From Novosphingobium sp. PhB165 (lineage in GTDB: Bacteria; Pseudomonadota; Alphaproteobacteria; Sphingomonadales; Sphingomonadaceae): DNA of 64,000 nucleotides. Position 1 is the first letter of the stretch; each line of letters starts with the position of its first letter. This document shows positions 35,290 through 43,660 of the stretch, one piece after another. Under the pieces are notes generated by a model. It was given only the letters and a program-made list of their open reading frames with translations, did not search any database and was not told where the DNA came from. Where the stretch lies: assembly GCF_004341845.1 (NCBI RefSeq), contig NZ_SLVB01000012.1, positions 1 through 64,000 on the forward strand, given 5' to 3'. The translations under genes were made by a program, and so were the position numbers.

Positions 35290-35396
35290 CTTCATCGGTC
35301 GGAGCTCGTCCCCAGCAGATGAAGCAAAGTCGGCCGGCAACATGAACCCCAGCCATGGGTGAGGTCCCACCTCGTTGAAGTCCATCCGCCAGCCTA
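35290..35396 (-). mobile_element. Remnant of an IS3-family transposase C-terminus
   Basis: The minus strand reads WRMDFNEVGPHPWLGFMLPA then DFASSAGDEL, matching the end of IS3-family OrfB transposases (consensus like WRxDYNExRPHSSLGxLTPAEFA). Only about 35 residues remain, with no start and no other part of the element. It marks an old insertion at the left edge of the steroid cluster. Confidence 0.65.
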
Positions 35397-35427
35397 ATCT
35401 GGTTGCAACACGTCACAAGGCCATTAC

Positions 35428-35443
35428 GCCCCTTGAGAGGGGC
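35428..35443 (-). terminator. Weak hairpin after fadD3
   Basis: GCCCCT-(4 nt)-AGGGGC forms a 6-bp stem 8 bases beyond the stop of the last gene of the minus-strand steroid operon. There is no U-tract, so this is only a possible terminator. Confidence 0.3.
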
Positions 35444-35450
35444 CCCGCGG

Positions 35451-37007
35451 TCACGTCCTCAGTTTTGTCTTCAGCACCTTTCCCGCGGCATTGCGTGGCA
35501 GGTCCGATACCAGCACAAAGCTGCGTGGCACCTTGTAGTTCGCCATATTCGCCTTAGCCCATGAGGCAAGGTTCTCGGCGGTCAGTGCCGCACCGCTGCG
35601 GGCGATCACATACGCGCGGCCCACTTCGCCCATGCGGTCATCCGCCACGCCCACCACCGCCGCCTGCGCGACTGCCGGGTGAGCGTTGAGCAGCTTCTCC
35701 ACTTCCGCCGGATAGACGTTGAACCCGCCCGAGATGAACATGTCCTTCTTGCGGTCGGTGATCGCCAGATAGCCCCGCGCATCGATGGTGCCGACATCGC
35801 CGGTGTGCAGCCAGCCCTGCGCATCGATGGCCTCCGCCGTGGCGGCGCGATCGTCCAGATAGCTGCGCATCACCGCATGGCCGCGCACCAGAATCTCGCC
35901 CGCCTCGCCCGGCGGCAGGTCGTGGCCGGCACCGTCCACGCAGCGCACTTCGATCCCCGGCAGCGGATAGCCGCAAGTGTGGGCGATCGTATCGGCATCG
36001 TCACCCTGTCGCGTCATCGCAATGGCACCGCACTCGGTCATGCCATAGCCGTTGACCACGTTGGACATGCCCAGTTCGCCGCGCATCCGCTCTACAAGGA
36101 CCGGCGGCACCGGCGCCGCGCCGGTCACCGCCACGCGCAGCGAGGAAAAGTCTCGGGGCCTGTCGCCTGCCAATTCCTGAAGGAGCGACTGGTAGATCGT
36201 CGGCGGACCGGGAATGAAACTGATCTTCGCCGTCTCGATCAGCCGGACCATCTCGCCCACGTCGAACATGGCCATCGGCACGATGGTCGCGCCGCGCAGC
36301 AGGCAGGGCACCCACCCCGCCTTGTAGCCGAAGGTATGGAAGAACGGGTTGACGATCAGGTAGCGATCGCCCTCCCGCAGATCGACGCGGACCGACCAGT
36401 CTCCGAAGATCTGGATCGCCTGCCGATGCGCGGTCAGCGCGCCCTTGGGCCGCCCGGTCGTGCCGGAGGTGAAGATCACATCGCTGAGGTCGTCCCCGGT
36501 CAGGCGCGCCATGGCGGCATCGACGGCGGGATCGTCCGATCCCTTGCCGCGCGCCACAAAAGCATCCCAGCCGCTGTCGATCCGGATCGTTTCGGCCAGA
36601 TCGGGCAAGTCCTCCCCGGCGATCAGGTCCGCAAAGTCCTGCCCCAGAAAATCGCCCGGCGCGAACAGCATCCGCACTTTCGCGCGGCGCAGAATATCGC
36701 CCGCCTCCGCGCCCTTGAAGCGGGTGTTGAGCGGCACGACGGTCGCCCCGGCCACGTGCGTGGCCAGCGCGGCAAGGATCCATTCGCGGGTGTTCGGTGC
36801 CCAGATCGCCACCCGGTCGCCATGACCGACCCCGCTGGCCAGGATCGCCGAAGCCGCCGCCCGCGCGTCGGCCCAGAGCTGGGCGAAAGTCCACTGCCTT
36901 TCACCCACGATCAGGCCCACCCGATCCGGCCAGCGTTCGGCCGCTGCCGCCGCCGCGCCGGGGATCGTCGCGGGCCAGGTTCCCATCGCTTCCGTCATGT
37001 CGCTCAT
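35451..37007 (-). CDS. fadD3: FadD3-like HIP-CoA ligase (AMP-forming)
   Basis: A 518-residue ANL-superfamily acyl-CoA synthetase. The AMP/phosphate-binding motif VIFTSGTTGRPKGA is at about 177-190. GYGMTECGAI, LHTGDVGTID and DRKKDMFISGGFNVYPAEVE follow in order, and the catalytic Lys is in NAAGKVLKTKL at the C-terminus. Overall it resembles mycobacterial FadD3, which activates HIP (the bicyclic C/D-ring propanoate left after steroid rings A/B are removed) with CoA and ATP. It is the last gene of the minus-strand operon. ATG 37007 lies just after the thiolase stop. The genes around it (ipdF, fadE30, ipdABC, echA20) support the HIP assignment. Confidence 0.85.
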   Translation of the reverse strand: MSDMTEAMGTWPATIPGAAAAAAERWPDRVGLIVGERQWTFAQLWADARAAASAILASGVGHGDRVAIWAPNTREWILAALATHVAGATVVPLNTRFKGAEAGDILRRAKVRMLFAPGDFLGQDFADLIAGEDLPDLAETIRIDSGWDAFVARGKGSDDPAVDAAMARLTGDDLSDVIFTSGTTGRPKGALTAHRQAIQIFGDWSVRVDLREGDRYLIVNPFFHTFGYKAGWVPCLLRGATIVPMAMFDVGEMVRLIETAKISFIPGPPTIYQSLLQELAGDRPRDFSSLRVAVTGAAPVPPVLVERMRGELGMSNVVNGYGMTECGAIAMTRQGDDADTIAHTCGYPLPGIEVRCVDGAGHDLPPGEAGEILVRGHAVMRSYLDDRAATAEAIDAQGWLHTGDVGTIDARGYLAITDRKKDMFISGGFNVYPAEVEKLLNAHPAVAQAAVVGVADDRMGEVGRAYVIARSGAALTAENLASWAKANMANYKVPRSFVLVSDLPRNAAGKVLKTKLRT

Positions 37008-37012
37008 GCCCT

Positions 37013-38215
37013 TCAGGCGACTTCGAACAGGCCGGCCGCGCCCATGCCGCCCGCCACGCACATGGAGACGACGACGTACTTCACGCCGCGCCGCTTGCCC
37101 TCGATCAGCGCGTGGCCGACCAGCCGCGAACCGGTCATCGCGAAAGGATGGCCGATGGCGATGCCGCCGCCGTTGACGTTCAGCCTGTCGGGATCGATGC
37201 CCAGTTCACGCTGGCAATAGATCGCCTGGCTGGCGAAGGCCTCGTTGATTTCCCAGAGGCCGATGTCGTCGATCTTCAGTCCGTTGCGCTCCAGCAGCTT
37301 GGGGATCGCGAAGACCGGGCCGATGCCCATCTCATCCGCGCCGCAGCCCGCAACCTGAAAGCCGCGATAGACGCCCAGCACCGGCAATCCTTCCCTCTGC
37401 GCGGTGGCAAGGTCCATGACGAGTTGCGCCGATGCGCCGTCCGAAAGCTGGCTGGCATTGCCCGCCGTGACGTGGCGGCCTTCCTTGACGACCTGCCCGT
37501 TCTTGAACACCGGCTTCAGCTCGATCAATTTCTCGAACGTCGTTCCCGCGCGGATACCTTCGTCCTTGGCAAGCGTCAGTTCTTCCTTGCCGGTCTCGTT
37601 CCCTTCCTTGTCGAACAGCGCCTTGGTGAGCGCGATCGGCACGATCTCATCATCGAAGCGGCCCGCTTCCTGCGCGGCGGCGGCGCGCTGCTGGCTGAGC
37701 GCGGCGAAACGGTCCTGATCCTCCCGGCTGACGCCGTAGCGCTCGGCCACGATCTCCGCCGTCTCGATCATCGCCATATAGGCATAGGGATCGTGCTGCT
37801 TCACCCATTCCGAACGATTGCGGAAATTGGGATAGTGCTTGTCGATCGTCAGCGAGACGTTCTCGGTCCCGCCCGAAAGCGCGACGTCGATCTCGTTGGC
37901 GATGATGCCACGCGCCGCGAAGGCCAGCGCGTTCAGGCCGGAGGAGCACTTGCGGTCCATCGCGAAACCGGCAGTGGTATCGGGCAGGACCGAACCGTGC
38001 ACGGCAAGGCGGCCGATGTTGTAGCTTTGCGTGTTCCACTGGTTCGCGCAGCCCATGTAGACGTCGTCGACGCGGGCGGGGTCGATCCCGGCGCGAGCGA
38101 TGGCGGCGTCCACGACATGGGCGGCCATGCGCGGCGCCTCGGTATCGTTGAACGCGCCCCGATAGGCCTTGCCGACGCCGGTGCGGGCAGTGGAGATGAT
38201 GGCGGCTTCGCGCAT
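37013..38215 (-). CDS. Acetyl-CoA C-acyltransferase (thiolase)
   Basis: A 400-residue degradative thiolase that cleaves a 3-ketoacyl-CoA with CoA. The acyl-accepting Cys90 is in DRKCSSGLNAL, and the second active-site pair is His356 (GGIAIGHPFAMTG) and Cys386 (SMCVAGGMGAAG). Length is typical. It may act on ring-derived or side-chain CoA esters; it resembles FadA5-type steroid thiolases more than the FadA6-like enzyme at 43661, but I cannot fix the substrate. It lies 5 bp before fadD3 and 15 bp after the isomerase gene. Confidence 0.88.
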   Translation of the reverse strand: MREAAIISTARTGVGKAYRGAFNDTEAPRMAAHVVDAAIARAGIDPARVDDVYMGCANQWNTQSYNIGRLAVHGSVLPDTTAGFAMDRKCSSGLNALAFAARGIIANEIDVALSGGTENVSLTIDKHYPNFRNRSEWVKQHDPYAYMAMIETAEIVAERYGVSREDQDRFAALSQQRAAAAQEAGRFDDEIVPIALTKALFDKEGNETGKEELTLAKDEGIRAGTTFEKLIELKPVFKNGQVVKEGRHVTAGNASQLSDGASAQLVMDLATAQREGLPVLGVYRGFQVAGCGADEMGIGPVFAIPKLLERNGLKIDDIGLWEINEAFASQAIYCQRELGIDPDRLNVNGGGIAIGHPFAMTGSRLVGHALIEGKRRGVKYVVVSMCVAGGMGAAGLFEVA

Positions 38216-38230
38216 TTCAGGCAGTTCCTC

Positions 38231-38608
38231 TCAGGTAAATCCGTGCATGTTCTCAGGGCCCCAGAAGGCCCGCATTTCGGCGACCTTTCCGGCCTCGTCG
38301 AAACGGAAGCTGTCGATCACGTCGATCCGCTGGACCCCGCCCTCCCATTCGAGGTGGACGGAAAAGGCGAAGACCGCATAATCGGCCACCACGCGCACCG
38401 GCCCTTCCAGCGTCAGTTTCGCGCCGGTCGCCATCGATCCTTCGTAGAAGGCGCGGATCGCGGCCAATCCTTCGTGGCGCGGCGATCCGACCGGGTCTTC
38501 GACAGTCGCGTTATCGGCAAAGAGGGCAGCAACGCGGTCCGCGCTGCCGGCAGAGAAGGCCGCCACGTATTCGTGCACGGCGGCTTCCATATGCGTGGGA
38601 TCAGGCAT
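38231..38608 (-). CDS. ksi: Delta5-3-ketosteroid isomerase
   Basis: A 125-residue NTF2/SnoaL-fold protein closely matching Comamonas testosteroni ketosteroid isomerase, which moves the steroid C5-C6 double bond to C4-C5. The catalytic residues fall at exactly the numbers of that enzyme: Tyr14 (HEYVAA), Asp38 (TVEDPVG) and Asp99 (VIDSFRF). FADNATVEDP and MRAFWGPEN align with its FADDATVEDP and MRALFGEKN. Length is the same as the reference. GGAGAG precedes ATG 38608. Its place inside the HIP operon ties the operon to steroids with a Delta5-3-keto stage, such as sterol- or DHEA-type substrates. An active isomerase is likely as no key residue is lost. Confidence 0.9.
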   Translation of the reverse strand: MPDPTHMEAAVHEYVAAFSAGSADRVAALFADNATVEDPVGSPRHEGLAAIRAFYEGSMATGAKLTLEGPVRVVADYAVFAFSVHLEWEGGVQRIDVIDSFRFDEAGKVAEMRAFWGPENMHGFT

Positions 38609-38618
38609 GCTTCTCTCC

Positions 38619-39080
38619 TTACGGGTAATATCGGCTGATGGTGTCGATAACGAGCGCGGGCTTATCGCTGCCTTCGACCTCTACGGTGACGCGCACGGTC
38701 GACTGGATCGCGCCCTTGATTTCCTCGGCCGCGACCACTTCGCCGCGCGCACGCAGGCGCGACCCGACGAGCACGGGGGCAAGGAAGCGCGTTCGGTCCA
38801 TCCCCACGTTCACGCCGGCCGAGAACCCGCGCACCTCGATCATCTGCGGCATGAACATGTTGACCAGACTGAGCGTCAGGTAGCCGTGGACGATGGTGCC
38901 GCCGAACGGCCCTGCCTTCGCCCGTTCGACATCGACGTGGATCCACTGGTCGTCACCGGTCACTTCGGCGAAGCGATCGACCCGGTCCTGATCGACGGCG
39001 AACCAGTCCGTCGGCCCCAGTTGCGTCCCTTCCGCGCCCATGAGCGCGGCGGGTGTTGCGAAGACGAGCGGCCCGCTCAT
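38619..39080 (-). CDS. MaoC-like enoyl-CoA hydratase
   Basis: A 153-residue hotdog-fold (R)-specific hydratase. The catalytic signature is FAEVTGDDQWIHVDVERAKA followed by FGGTIVHGYLTLSL, giving the Asp and His of MaoC hydratases (D-x4-H). It adds water to a trans-enoyl-CoA during beta-oxidation of steroid-derived chains or rings. The start overlaps the stop of ipdF by ATGA, so translation is coupled. The closest role is probably hydration of the product of one of the neighbouring FadE enzymes. Confidence 0.88.
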   Translation of the reverse strand: MSGPLVFATPAALMGAEGTQLGPTDWFAVDQDRVDRFAEVTGDDQWIHVDVERAKAGPFGGTIVHGYLTLSLVNMFMPQMIEVRGFSAGVNVGMDRTRFLAPVLVGSRLRARGEVVAAEEIKGAIQSTVRVTVEVEGSDKPALVIDTISRYYP

Positions 39081-39862
39081 GCGTGCTGGCTCGATACCGG
39101 CACGATTTCTCCGGTCATGTAGGAAGACAGGTCGCTGGCCAGAAACAGCATGACGTTGGCCACTTCCCACACTTCCGCCGGGCGGCCGTAGGCTTCGCGC
39201 TTCACCAGTTCGGCCAGCGTTTCCTCGGTCGTCACTTTGGCAAGGAAGGGGTGCATCGCCAAGCTGGGCGCCACGGCATTGATGCGCACGCCGTTGTCTG
39301 CCGCTTCCATCGCGGCGCAGCGGGTAAAGGCCATGACCCCGGCCTTGGCTGCGGCATAGTGCGCCTGCCCCTTCTGCGCCCGCCAGCCGAGCACGGAAGC
39401 GTTGTTGACCATCACACCCCGCTTCGCCGCGTACATCACGGGCAGGAAGGCGCGGGTCATGCGGAACAGCGAAGTGAGCGTGACGTCGAGCACACGGCTC
39501 CACTGGTCGTCGGTCATGTCGACGACATCGACCTCTCCGCCCAGCCCGGCGTTGTTGATCAACACATCGACGCCGCCGAGGCAGGCCACCGCCGCATCGC
39601 GCAGCGCCTGCACCTGATCCTCGACCGTCACATCGCAAACGAAGGTTTCCGGCCGTGCGCAACCCACTTCGGCGGCGATGCGATCGGCCGCTTCGCCGAG
39701 GCGGCGTTCATGGAAATCGCTGATCAGCAGGCGCGCGCCTTCTTCGGCCGCGCGCTTGGCGACGGCGAAGCCGATGCCGGTGCCTGCAGCGGCGGTAACC
39801 ACTACGCTGCGGTCCTTCAGAAGGCCGAGGGGGGTGGGATAGGTGGGTACGGGAACGGTCAC
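39077..39862 (-). CDS. ipdF: IpdF-like SDR (5-hydroxy-HIP-CoA dehydrogenase)
   Basis: A 261-residue SDR with the unusual cofactor loop VTAAAGTGIGFAVAKRA and the catalytic stretch NNASVLGWRAQKGQAHYAAA, both as I recall them in mycobacterial IpdF (Rv3559c). IpdF oxidises the 5-hydroxyl of 5-OH-HIP-CoA to the ketone in C/D-ring breakdown. The catalytic Ser is in NNASVLG and the Tyr-Lys pair in HYAAAKAG. GTG 39862 has GAGGT upstream and overlaps the fadE30 stop. The neighbouring fadE30 and fadD3 support the assignment. Confidence 0.82.
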   Translation of the reverse strand: MTVPVPTYPTPLGLLKDRSVVVTAAAGTGIGFAVAKRAAEEGARLLISDFHERRLGEAADRIAAEVGCARPETFVCDVTVEDQVQALRDAAVACLGGVDVLINNAGLGGEVDVVDMTDDQWSRVLDVTLTSLFRMTRAFLPVMYAAKRGVMVNNASVLGWRAQKGQAHYAAAKAGVMAFTRCAAMEAADNGVRINAVAPSLAMHPFLAKVTTEETLAELVKREAYGRPAEVWEVANVMLFLASDLSSYMTGEIVPVSSQHA

Positions 39863-41037
39863 AGGTCACCTCTGGGTTCTTTGGGCAAGCCGAGGCCACG
39901 CTCGGCAATCAGGTTGCGCTGGATCTGGTTGGTGCCGCCGTAGATCGTGTCGGAACGGCTGAAGAGGAACAGGTTGGGCAGCATCGGCCATTCGTACTCG
40001 GCGCCCGGCGCGATCTCGCCGTCCTGTCCCAGCACGTCCATGGCCAGTTCGCCCAGATTGCGGCGCCATGTCGCCCACTGGATCTTGTACGTGAGCGCGG
40101 CACCGTCGATGGCGGAATGATCGGCGTTGGACAGCATCCGCAGCGCGCCATAGCGCATGAGGCGAAGGCCGATCTCCGCCTCCGCCACGCGCTGGCGGAT
40201 CATCGGATCGCGGTCTTTCCCATTGGCGCGGGCGGCAGCGATGATGCCGTCCAGCTCGTTACGGAAACCCATCTGCTGGGCCAGCGTCGAAACCCCGCGT
40301 TCGAAAGCGAGCAACCCCATGGCCACGCGCCAGCCATCGCCGGGCGTGCCGATCAGGCTATCCGCCGGGCAGCGCGCATCGGTCAGGAACGTCTCGTTGA
40401 ACTCCGCCTCACCGTTCATCTGGCGGATTGGGCGGACTTCGATGCCGGGCTGGTCCATCTCCATCATCAGGAAGGTCAGCCCCTTGGGGCCTTTCGTGCC
40501 TTCCTGATTGCGGGCGATGACGAAGATCCAGTCGGAAAAGTGGGCAAGGCTGGTCCAGACCTTCTGGCCGTTGACCACCCATTCCTCCCCTTCCCGCCGC
40601 GCCTTGGTGCGCACGTTGGCAAGATCGGACCCGGCGTTGGGTTCCGAATAGCCCTGGCACCAGATCGCGGTTCCCGCCGCGATACCGGGAAGGAAGCGCG
40701 CCTTCTGCTCCTCGGTCCCGAAGGCAAGGATGGTCGGCCCGGCCAGTTCGACGCCGATGTGATTGATCCGGCCGGGAACCCCGGCACGGGCATATTCCTC
40801 GGCAAAGATCACCTGCTGCGCCAAAGTCGCGCCGCGTCCGCCCCATTGCTCGGGCCAGCCGATGCACGACCACTTATGCGCGGCCAGTTCCTGTTCCCAC
40901 TCCCTGCGGCGCTCGATCTTCGAGACGAGATTGGGAATGCCGCGAATATCGGCGAAAGGCCCTGCCATCTGCGCCTGCAGCCATGCGGCGCATTCGCTGC
41001 GGAAGGCCTCGTCCGCGTTCGAAAAGCCCAGTTTCAT
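39859..41037 (-). CDS. fadE30: FadE30-like acyl-CoA dehydrogenase
   Basis: A 392-residue flavin acyl-CoA dehydrogenase. The N-terminal helical domain (GWPEQWGGRGATLAQQ) is followed by the FAD/substrate motif CQGYSEPNAGSDLANVRT and NGQKVWTSLAHFSDW. The C-terminal IYGGTNQIQRNLIAERGLG completes the FAD-binding side. Long stretches match FadE30 (Rv3560c), including GWRVAMGLLAFERGVSTLAQQ. FadE30 begins beta-oxidation of the HIP-CoA propanoyl chain. It overlaps the next acyl-CoA dehydrogenase (41034) by 4 bases; the two have complementary C-terminal motifs and could form a heterotetramer. Confidence 0.85.
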   Translation of the reverse strand: MKLGFSNADEAFRSECAAWLQAQMAGPFADIRGIPNLVSKIERRREWEQELAAHKWSCIGWPEQWGGRGATLAQQVIFAEEYARAGVPGRINHIGVELAGPTILAFGTEEQKARFLPGIAAGTAIWCQGYSEPNAGSDLANVRTKARREGEEWVVNGQKVWTSLAHFSDWIFVIARNQEGTKGPKGLTFLMMEMDQPGIEVRPIRQMNGEAEFNETFLTDARCPADSLIGTPGDGWRVAMGLLAFERGVSTLAQQMGFRNELDGIIAAARANGKDRDPMIRQRVAEAEIGLRLMRYGALRMLSNADHSAIDGAALTYKIQWATWRRNLGELAMDVLGQDGEIAPGAEYEWPMLPNLFLFSRSDTIYGGTNQIQRNLIAERGLGLPKEPRGDL

Positions 41038-42089
41038 GCCGGGTCTCCCATGAGGAGGTGTGCCACTTGCTCGTGGTGCCACTGGCTGTCGCCATAGAGC
41101 GTCGCGATCGAGCGGGCGCGTTTGAAAAAGAGGTGCGCGTCGTGCTCCCAAGTGAAGCCGATCCCGCCGTGAAGCTGGATCATGTTGCCCGCGCACATGC
41201 GATAGGTATCGGCGCAGAACGCCTTGGCGGCATGGAGCGCCAGCGCGGCCTCTTCCGCCTGTTCGTCCACCGCGCAGGCAGCCCAGTAGACGGCGGATCG
41301 GGCCTGCTCGATCTCCACCATCATGTCGGCCAGCCGGTGCTTGTAGGCCTGGAACGATCCGATCGGGCGTCCGAACTGCACGCGCTCTTTGGCGTATTCC
41401 ACCGTGCGGTCGAGGCTGGCCTGCGCACCGCCCAGCGCTTCGGCGGCAAGGCAGATCCAGCCCGCCGCGTGCAGGCCACCGATGCCATCCGCACCGTTTT
41501 CCAGCACTTCGGCCGGCGTGCCATCCAGCGTGACGGTCGCCAGCGGACGGGTCTGATCCATGGTGACATGGGCCGTGCGGCGCACACCCTCACCCGTCAG
41601 ATCGACCAGCCAGACCTGCCCCGCGGCATGCAGCAGCAGAACGTCGGCAATCGCGCCGTGCGGCAGATGGGCAATGGTGCCACTGACCGCGCCGTCGTGC
41701 ACCTCGAAAGCCGCGTTCCAGCTGACAGTCGCGATCACCTCGCCAGCGGCGAGGCGGGGCAGCCATTGCTCCTTCTGCACCTGCGTGCCGCCGCGCACCA
41801 GCGCCTGCGCCAGCATGGCATGGCCCAGCAACGGCAAGGCGGCAACTTGTGCGCCGGCCGCCTCTGCAATCACCGCCAGCTCCACCATGCCAAGGCCGGC
41901 ACCGCCGAAATCCTCGGGGATGCCGATGCCGGCAAGGCCCAGTTCCCCGGCAAAAGCAGTCCAGAGATCGCGGTCGATCCCCTCACCTTCCATCGCCGCG
42001 CGGGTGCGCTCGCTGGTGGCGTTTTCGGCGAAGAAGGCGCGGACGGTGTCCGCGATCATCGCCTGTTCGTCGGTCAGGGCGAATTCCAT
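41034..42089 (-). CDS. Acyl-CoA dehydrogenase, partner-type subunit
   Basis: A 351-residue acyl-CoA dehydrogenase fold protein with GIPEDFGGAGLGMVEL near residue 60, YAKERVQFGRPIGSFQAYKH near 235 and LHGGIGFTWEHDAHLFFKRA near 310. It lacks the GGTNQIQRN segment seen in the 39859 protein. Steroid acyl-CoA dehydrogenases of actinobacteria (FadE26-34, ChsE) are alpha2-beta2 heterotetramers whose subunits each supply part of the FAD site. The 4-base overlap with fadE30 suggests such a pair here. The exact substrate, HIP-CoA chain or ring ester, is not determinable. Confidence 0.85.
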   Translation of the reverse strand: MEFALTDEQAMIADTVRAFFAENATSERTRAAMEGEGIDRDLWTAFAGELGLAGIGIPEDFGGAGLGMVELAVIAEAAGAQVAALPLLGHAMLAQALVRGGTQVQKEQWLPRLAAGEVIATVSWNAAFEVHDGAVSGTIAHLPHGAIADVLLLHAAGQVWLVDLTGEGVRRTAHVTMDQTRPLATVTLDGTPAEVLENGADGIGGLHAAGWICLAAEALGGAQASLDRTVEYAKERVQFGRPIGSFQAYKHRLADMMVEIEQARSAVYWAACAVDEQAEEAALALHAAKAFCADTYRMCAGNMIQLHGGIGFTWEHDAHLFFKRARSIATLYGDSQWHHEQVAHLLMGDPA

Positions 42090-42102
42090 CACGCCGTCTC
42101 CC

Positions 42103-43008
42103 TCAGGCCGTGCCCCAGACCTTGCGCGGCGGGGCGCGCTCGGCCAGCAGACGCTCGACTTGCGCGCCGACTTCGGCGGGCTGCCAGCGGGCCGCCTGAT
42201 CGACGAACGGCCCTTCGCGCCAGCCCTGCTCCAGCATGATCTTGCCGCCTTCCAGTTCGAAGACGCAGCCGGTGACATGGGCGCTTTCGGCCGATCCCAG
42301 CCAGACCACGGTGGAGGCGACATTGGCCGGGTCCATCGCGTCGAACGCGGCTTCCTGCGTCGCCATCTTGTCGGCAAAGGCCTGCTCCGTCATGCGCGTG
42401 CGGGCCGAAGGGGCCAGTGCATTGGCGGTGATGCCATAACGGCCGAGTTCGGCGGCCTGCACCAAGGTCAGCGCGGCAATCCCGCCTTTCGCGGTCGAGT
42501 AAGCAGCCTGCGCGATGGAGCCCTGTAGGCCCGCGCCGGACGATGTGTTGATGATCCGCGCGTCCACCGGCTTGCCCGCCTTCTGCTGCCCGCGCCAATA
42601 GTCCACCGCGTGGCGAGAGAGGCAGAAATGGCCGCGCAAGTGGACGTGCATGGTCGCGTCCCACTCTTCCAGAGTGGCCGAAACGAACATGCGATCGCGC
42701 ACGATCCCGGCATTGTTGACCACGACGTGAAGGTCACCGAAAGCGTCCAGAGCGGCACCTACGATGCGCTGAGCCGCGTCCCAGTCGGTAATATCCTCGT
42801 AATTGGCCACCGCCTTGCCGCCGGCGGCACGAATTTCCTCCACCACACCGTCGGCGGCGCTGGTATCGCGCCCGTCACCCCCCAGCGAAGTGCCGATGTC
42901 GTTGACGACGACGTTGGCCCCTTCGGCCGCGAAGGCGAGTGCGTAAGCCCGGCCCAACCCGCGCGCGGCGCCGGTGATGATGACGGTACGGTTGTCGCAG
43001 ATTCCCAC
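42103..43008 (-). CDS. SDR family oxidoreductase (Rv3548c-like)
   Basis: A 301-residue SDR of the type seen in 17-beta-HSD4-like/FabG families. The cofactor loop is TGAARGLGRAYALAFA near residue 13, NNAGIVRDRMF follows, Ser is in NTSSGAGLQGS and AAYSTAKGG holds Tyr-Lys. The long C-terminus (VFELEGGKIMLEQGW) matches the 300-residue group acting on 3-hydroxyacyl-CoA or steroids; I recall Rv3548c of the mycobacterial KstR2 regulon as similar. GTG 43008 is chosen because AGGAG lies 8 bases upstream; GTG 43017 overlaps the previous stop. Confidence 0.85.
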   Translation of the reverse strand: MGICDNRTVIITGAARGLGRAYALAFAAEGANVVVNDIGTSLGGDGRDTSAADGVVEEIRAAGGKAVANYEDITDWDAAQRIVGAALDAFGDLHVVVNNAGIVRDRMFVSATLEEWDATMHVHLRGHFCLSRHAVDYWRGQQKAGKPVDARIINTSSGAGLQGSIAQAAYSTAKGGIAALTLVQAAELGRYGITANALAPSARTRMTEQAFADKMATQEAAFDAMDPANVASTVVWLGSAESAHVTGCVFELEGGKIMLEQGWREGPFVDQAARWQPAEVGAQVERLLAERAPPRKVWGTA

Positions 43009-43013
43009 GAAAT

Positions 43014-43658
43014 TCACTCCTGTTCGATGGTTTGGGCCGCGCGGGCTTCGCGCGCGGCGGCGGTGCGGCCGGACAGGCGCACGGCAATGGCTTCCGACGC
43101 CAGTCGGCGGCGGTCGGGTTCGGGGGCGGGCAGCGGCGTTACTTCGACAATGCCGGTCAGCGCCTCTCTCGCAAGGCGCTGGTATTCGCCCTGCCCGTCG
43201 TTGCGCCATGTCACCTGATGCGGTTCAAAGCTGCGCACCACTTTGGCGGGGTTTCCGGTGACAAGGCTGCGCGGCGGCGTTTGCGTTTCGGACTTCACCA
43301 GCCCCAGCGCGGCGACAAGGTTTTCCGGGCCGATCACTGCATCGTCCAGCACCACCGCGTTCATGCCGATCAGGCTGTTCTCGCCGATCTCGCACCCGTG
43401 GATGATCGCCCCGTGCGCGATGGTCGCGCCCCGGCGGATCACCGTGTCCCGGTTGGAATTGGCGTGGACGGTGACGCTGTCCTGGATCGAACTGTTACCC
43501 TCCACCACGATGCGCCCGAAATCGCCGCGCAGCGAGGCGCCCGGCGCGATGAAGCAGCCGGGGCCGACGATCACGTCCCCGATCAGCGAGGCCAGCGGGT
43601 GGACATAGCTGGTCGGATCGACGACCGGCACGATCCCCTGATAGGCGTAGCAGGGCAT
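43014..43658 (-). CDS. Gamma-carbonic-anhydrase/PaaY-like hexapeptide protein
   Basis: A 214-residue left-handed beta-helix protein of the gamma-carbonic anhydrase/CaiE/PaaY group. Hexapeptide repeats run from about 15 to 150 (VIVGPGCFIAPGASLRGDFG). The zinc-ligand histidines are in VTVHANSN and GATIAHGAIIHGCEIG. The C-terminal ~60 residues form a helical tail. PaaY from phenylacetate degradation is a thioesterase that removes stuck ring-CoA esters, so a CoA-rescue role in this CoA-heavy operon is plausible; carbonic anhydrase or acyltransferase activity is the alternative. ATG 43658 begins 2 bases after the fadA6 stop. Confidence 0.82.
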   Translation of the reverse strand: MPCYAYQGIVPVVDPTSYVHPLASLIGDVIVGPGCFIAPGASLRGDFGRIVVEGNSSIQDSVTVHANSNRDTVIRRGATIAHGAIIHGCEIGENSLIGMNAVVLDDAVIGPENLVAALGLVKSETQTPPRSLVTGNPAKVVRSFEPHQVTWRNDGQGEYQRLAREALTGIVEVTPLPAPEPDRRRLASEAIAVRLSGRTAAAREARAAQTIEQE

Positions 43659-43660
43659 CG

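Noticed and set aside
36797..38638. 613-codon plus-strand frame opposite fadD3, the thiolase and the isomerase
   Set aside because: It spans three real genes on the other strand; the minus-strand translations have catalytic residues in place.
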